The position numbers were made by a program, and so were the translations under genes. A stretch of 7,789 nucleotides of DNA from Treponema sp. UBA2869 (lineage in GTDB: Bacteria > Spirochaetota > Spirochaetia > Treponematales > Treponemataceae): NCBI GenBank assembly GCA_002350445.1, contig DEEV01000062.1:1-7789 (forward strand). The letters run 5' to 3'. Position 1 is the stretch's first letter. Every line of letters begins with the position of its first letter. The notes under the pieces were generated by a model. The model saw only the letters and a program-made list of their open reading frames with translations. It had not been told where the DNA came from and searched no databases. Shown in pieces: positions 5,214-7,789 of this stretch.

Positions 5214-7208
5214 CTATCTTTTTATGTCTCTTATTTTTTTTATTAATTCATTATCACCCAACAAATCTTCCACAGTGCACGGCAAACGATACGTCCAGTT
5301 AAATTCCGTAACAGTTCCCGGAATATTTATACGTTCATCGGCAGCTTCTTTAAGCCAGTACTTCTTTTTCATGTAAAGAAAATCCTGCAGCGGCGAAATA
5401 TACCAGATACTTTTTGCCTTTGCACAAGTCTTCATATAGCTTTGCGCAATTTCAGGCGAAAATTCATCATTTTCAGAAGCTTTAAAATCCGGGTTAGCCT
5501 GAATAAATGCTTTTACGCTCTGCTTTTCATCCTGCCACCACTGGCGAACTGTAGTTGAATCATGAACAGAAGTTGTAGCAACTGAAAGCGGTTCATAAGC
5601 ATCAAAATCCTCATAAGGCTGACCTTCTGCGCCCCAGTTACGGCACCAGCGGATTACCCTAAGCCCAAGAATGTTGTTCTTTTTCATAACTTCCGGAACA
5701 CACGGAATATTTACGCCAAGATCTTCTCCGCACGGAACCATTTTAAGCCCGGCGGTAATTGCAGCAAAAATTTCATCAGCCTGTTTTTTCCAGAGTTTGT
5801 TGTTTTTTTCATCAAGACTTTCGAACATTTTCTGCAAAGACGCTTTTTCATTTTCGTTCAAAGTTCCCCACGAAGTTGATTTTGAATACGTCCACAGCGG
5901 AATAAACTTGTTCTTTGCAATTTCAATCAAAGTCCTGTCTGACCAGTATTTCACAAGTTTTTCTTTTATTCGGAATACTGCATCCTGATTGCATATGTCA
6001 TTAAAAGATGTATCCCAAATTTGCTGGCTGCCTTCAATCGTTTTCTTAAACAGCCACAATTCTTCGTTTCCAACACGGTCGCAAAGAAGACTTAAGATTT
6101 TTACAGCCACATCATGATTCCAGGTAATATCTTCTACGACGCCGGTTGGAATGTGAGGCTGACTTAACCATCTGATGCGATTATCGTCAAAAGCAGCTTC
6201 GTAAAGTTCATCGCGTTTTATAAACGCATAAGGCTCTGTATGACCGTTAAGTGCATTACAATCGCCGCTTGGAATAGCCCAGATTCGATAAAAACCAAGA
6301 ATATGATCCAGACGGTAAGCATCGTAATATTTTTCTGCAAACTTAAGGCGGTCTTTCCACCAGCTGTAATTTTCGGCTTTAAGGTTTTTCCAGTTGTAAG
6401 TTGGAAAGCCCCAGTTCTGACCGGAAGGATTATCGCCGTCCGCAGGTGAGCCCGCGCGCAAATTCTGATTGAAAAATTGCGGATAAGCCCAGGCGTCGCA
6501 GGAATCTTCGTTCATTAAAATAGGCATATCACCTTTTATAAGAATTCCCATTTTATGAACTTCATCAACAGCAGCCTTAAACTGACCAGCCGCAATCATC
6601 TGAACCCATGCAAAAAACAGATGTTCCTTTTCAAAAGCCTTAGTATTCCACAGTTCAAGAATTTCTTCTTTAGATTTTGTGCGGTCATTTTCTATCCAGG
6701 TTTTCCAGCTTGCCTGCTGATAATGCAGCTTCATATTTTTGTAAACCGCATAAGTTTTTACCCAGCCGTTTGCCTTAATCCACTTTGAAAGCTCTTCGGT
6801 TGGTTTTCCATTTTTACAAATATCAGACTGCTCATAAATAAGCTGCAAAAGCCGAATCTTGCCTGTTAAAACAGAATCATATTTGTATCGCAGAACGTAA
6901 GGATTTTTTTCTATAAAAGAATCGTACTCTTTTTTAAACTTTTCATTATCCTTGTAAAGAGTCTCAAACGACGGAACATCCTTAATCCTTATATAAATAG
7001 GATGAAGGGCAAACGCTGAAAGCCCGGAATATGGAGAACTTTGTGTACCAGTGTCGTTTACTGGAAGCAGCTGAATAATAGAAAGCCCCGAAGCCTTGCA
7101 AAATTCTGCAAAAGGTACCAGATCCGGAAATTCACCAATAACGGCATTTTCCTTTGTATATAAAGCACCAAGCGGAACTACAGTTCCAGTCATTTTTTCT
7201 TTTTTCAT
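5214..7208 (-). CDS. malQ: 4-alpha-glucanotransferase (GH77), DPE2-like insertion
   Basis: Amylomaltase moves alpha-1,4-glucan segments between maltodextrins, releasing glucose, and acts in the cytoplasm; no signal peptide is seen. Numbering from ATG 7208 (664 residues), the GH77 landmarks are LLPVNDTGTQSSPYS near 47-61, GDMPI near 226-230, GQNWGFP near 263-269, YRLDHILGF with nucleophile D301, GEDLG with acid/base E495, and SVHDSTT with D550. E495 to D550 spans 55 residues, as in ordinary MalQ. D301 to E495 spans 194 instead of about 47, giving an insertion of roughly 147 residues at the position of the plant DPE2 insertion. Usual bacterial MalQ is about 500 residues. The CBM20 pair of plant DPE2 is absent. 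An in-frame TTG at 7212-7214 would add two residues, and ATG at 7191-7193 is a shorter option. ATG 7208 fits the adjacent promoter best. The gene probably forms a functional pair with the GH13 gene downstream. Confidence 0.93.
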   Translation of the reverse strand: MKKEKMTGTVVPLGALYTKENAVIGEFPDLVPFAEFCKASGLSIIQLLPVNDTGTQSSPYSGLSAFALHPIYIRIKDVPSFETLYKDNEKFKKEYDSFIEKNPYVLRYKYDSVLTGKIRLLQLIYEQSDICKNGKPTEELSKWIKANGWVKTYAVYKNMKLHYQQASWKTWIENDRTKSKEEILELWNTKAFEKEHLFFAWVQMIAAGQFKAAVDEVHKMGILIKGDMPILMNEDSCDAWAYPQFFNQNLRAGSPADGDNPSGQNWGFPTYNWKNLKAENYSWWKDRLKFAEKYYDAYRLDHILGFYRIWAIPSGDCNALNGHTEPYAFIKRDELYEAAFDDNRIRWLSQPHIPTGVVEDITWNHDVAVKILSLLCDRVGNEELWLFKKTIEGSQQIWDTSFNDICNQDAVFRIKEKLVKYWSDRTLIEIAKNKFIPLWTYSKSTSWGTLNENEKASLQKMFESLDEKNNKLWKKQADEIFAAITAGLKMVPCGEDLGVNIPCVPEVMKKNNILGLRVIRWCRNWGAEGQPYEDFDAYEPLSVATTSVHDSTTVRQWWQDEKQSVKAFIQANPDFKASENDEFSPEIAQSYMKTCAKAKSIWYISPLQDFLYMKKKYWLKEAADERINIPGTVTEFNWTYRLPCTVEDLLGDNELIKKIRDIKR

Positions 7209-7216
7209 ACTCAAAC

Positions 7217-7225
7217 ATTATAACA
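7217..7225 (-). promoter_or_regulatory. malQ: Extended -10 promoter of malQ
   Basis: The minus strand reads TGTTATAAT, a perfect extended -10 (TGN plus TATAAT). The -35 region is poor (TTATCT or TATCTT, 17-18 bases upstream). Transcription would begin about 6-8 bases after the box, at roughly 7209-7211, immediately before ATG 7208. A leaderless or almost leaderless mRNA is therefore predicted. This also gives malQ a promoter separate from the radical-SAM gene upstream. Confidence 0.65.
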
Positions 7226-7265
7226 CGGAATTAAAGAAAAAGATAAAAAATAAGAAATAATTTTG

Positions 7266-7789
7266 TTAGCAATGCCAGAGCGGGGTTGCAAGCTTATTTG
7301 AAAATGGCTGGGCGCGTGTAAAATCCGGGAGCCAGCTTGTGTCATTGGTAAGTTCCTGGTAAAAAAGGTATTCAAAGTCGTAAGCATCAATCAAATCGCG
7401 GATATCAGAATCTTCTTCAGCAGTAACAAGGCGGTTTTGCAGACCAGACAAAATTTTACGGCGGGCCGCAAGCTGCTTTTCCGGCTCATCAAAATTTACC
7501 GGCGTATACTGATTCATAAGCGAAATAATTGCACGACCGTCGGCATTTTCCTTAAGCCATTCAAGTACAGCGGCAGTTTCGGCAAAGTGGCCGGGCATAA
7601 AAAGGTGTCGAATAATAACGCCCGAAGTCATTTTATCGCGCGGCTGTCCGGGCTCTGCCCATTCTGCAGGCTTTGCATCCGGCGGCTCAGGAATAGTTTG
7701 AATTTTAAGCGGATTATTTTCTATCATCCAGCGGATAGCGGCAGTTGCAGCATCCGGATAATCAGGAGCGGCAAAAAGATTTTTTGAAA
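7266..7789 (-). CDS. C-terminal part of a radical-SAM protein, PflA-homologue type (COG1313-like), start outside window
   Basis: The frame is open to the window edge, giving at least 174 residues. The ATG at 7725-7727 is internal, because the upstream codons continue with LFAAPDYPDAATAAIRWM, matching the family's YxxAPxYPxxAxxAI segment. Further on, SGVIIRHLFMPGH and then ISLMNQYTPV match the GLIVRHLVLPG and MxQYxP motifs I recall for the putative pyruvate formate-lyase-activating-enzyme homologues. Members are cytoplasmic 4Fe-4S S-adenosylmethionine radical enzymes of mostly unknown substrate. The CxxxCxxC cluster motif would lie upstream of the window, so it cannot be verified. The stop is TAA at 7268-7266, after a terminal TPLWHC. 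No hairpin follows. malQ begins 57 bases later with its own promoter, so linkage to glucan metabolism is not implied. Confidence 0.65.
   Translation of the reverse strand, partial: SKNLFAAPDYPDAATAAIRWMIENNPLKIQTIPEPPDAKPAEWAEPGQPRDKMTSGVIIRHLFMPGHFAETAAVLEWLKENADGRAIISLMNQYTPVNFDEPEKQLAARRKILSGLQNRLVTAEEDSDIRDLIDAYDFEYLFYQELTNDTSWLPDFTRAQPFSNKLATPLWHC

Noticed and set aside
7212..7214. TTG as the malQ start
   Set aside because: It adds only two residues, has no Shine-Dalgarno sequence, and lies at or upstream of the predicted transcription start. ATG 7208 is simpler, although the difference is minor.
7266..7727. ATG at 7725-7727 as the start of the radical-SAM gene
   Set aside because: The upstream codons to the window edge continue a family-like segment (APDYPDAATAAI), so this Met is internal.

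Overview
The window looks like chromosomal DNA from a spirochaete, most likely a gut or rumen Treponema-type bacterium. This rests on moderately AT-rich, lysine-rich coding sequence and on resemblance of the four proteins to ones I recall from treponemes. No rRNA or other phylogenetic marker is present, so the assignment is an inference.

Layout: (1) bases 1-1292, plus strand: the 3' part of a threonine synthase-family gene whose start lies upstream of the window. Its PLP lysine is kept, but two active-site loops are diverged. (2) 1293-1417: a GC-rich convergent intergenic region with hairpins. (3) 1418-5071, minus strand: a 1217-residue GH13 alpha-amylase-family protein with long helical flanking regions and a histone-H1-like Lys/Ala tail. 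(4) 5072-5213: a structured intergenic region with three hairpins, one resembling a terminator for malQ, followed by a heptad-repeat leader for the GH13 gene. (5) 5214-7208, minus strand: a GH77 4-alpha-glucanotransferase (malQ) with a long insertion between its first two catalytic residues, as in plant DPE2. (6) 7209-7265: a short AT-rich gap with an extended -10 promoter almost touching the malQ start. (7) 7266-7789, minus strand: the C-terminal part of a radical-SAM protein resembling the pyruvate formate-lyase-activating-enzyme homologue family (COG1313). Its start and cluster cysteines lie outside the window.

malQ and the GH13 gene are adjacent and co-oriented, and neither product has a signal peptide. 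They probably act together in the cytoplasm on maltodextrin or glycogen: MalQ transfers glucan chains, and the GH13 protein cleaves or rearranges them. The two end genes have no evident link to this pathway. I see no mobile element, tRNA, rRNA, CRISPR array or obvious new multi-gene system. The most unusual points are the six-residue-periodic Lys-Lys tail on the GH13 protein, its missing region-IV histidine, the diverged threonine synthase-like protein and the DPE2-like architecture of MalQ.
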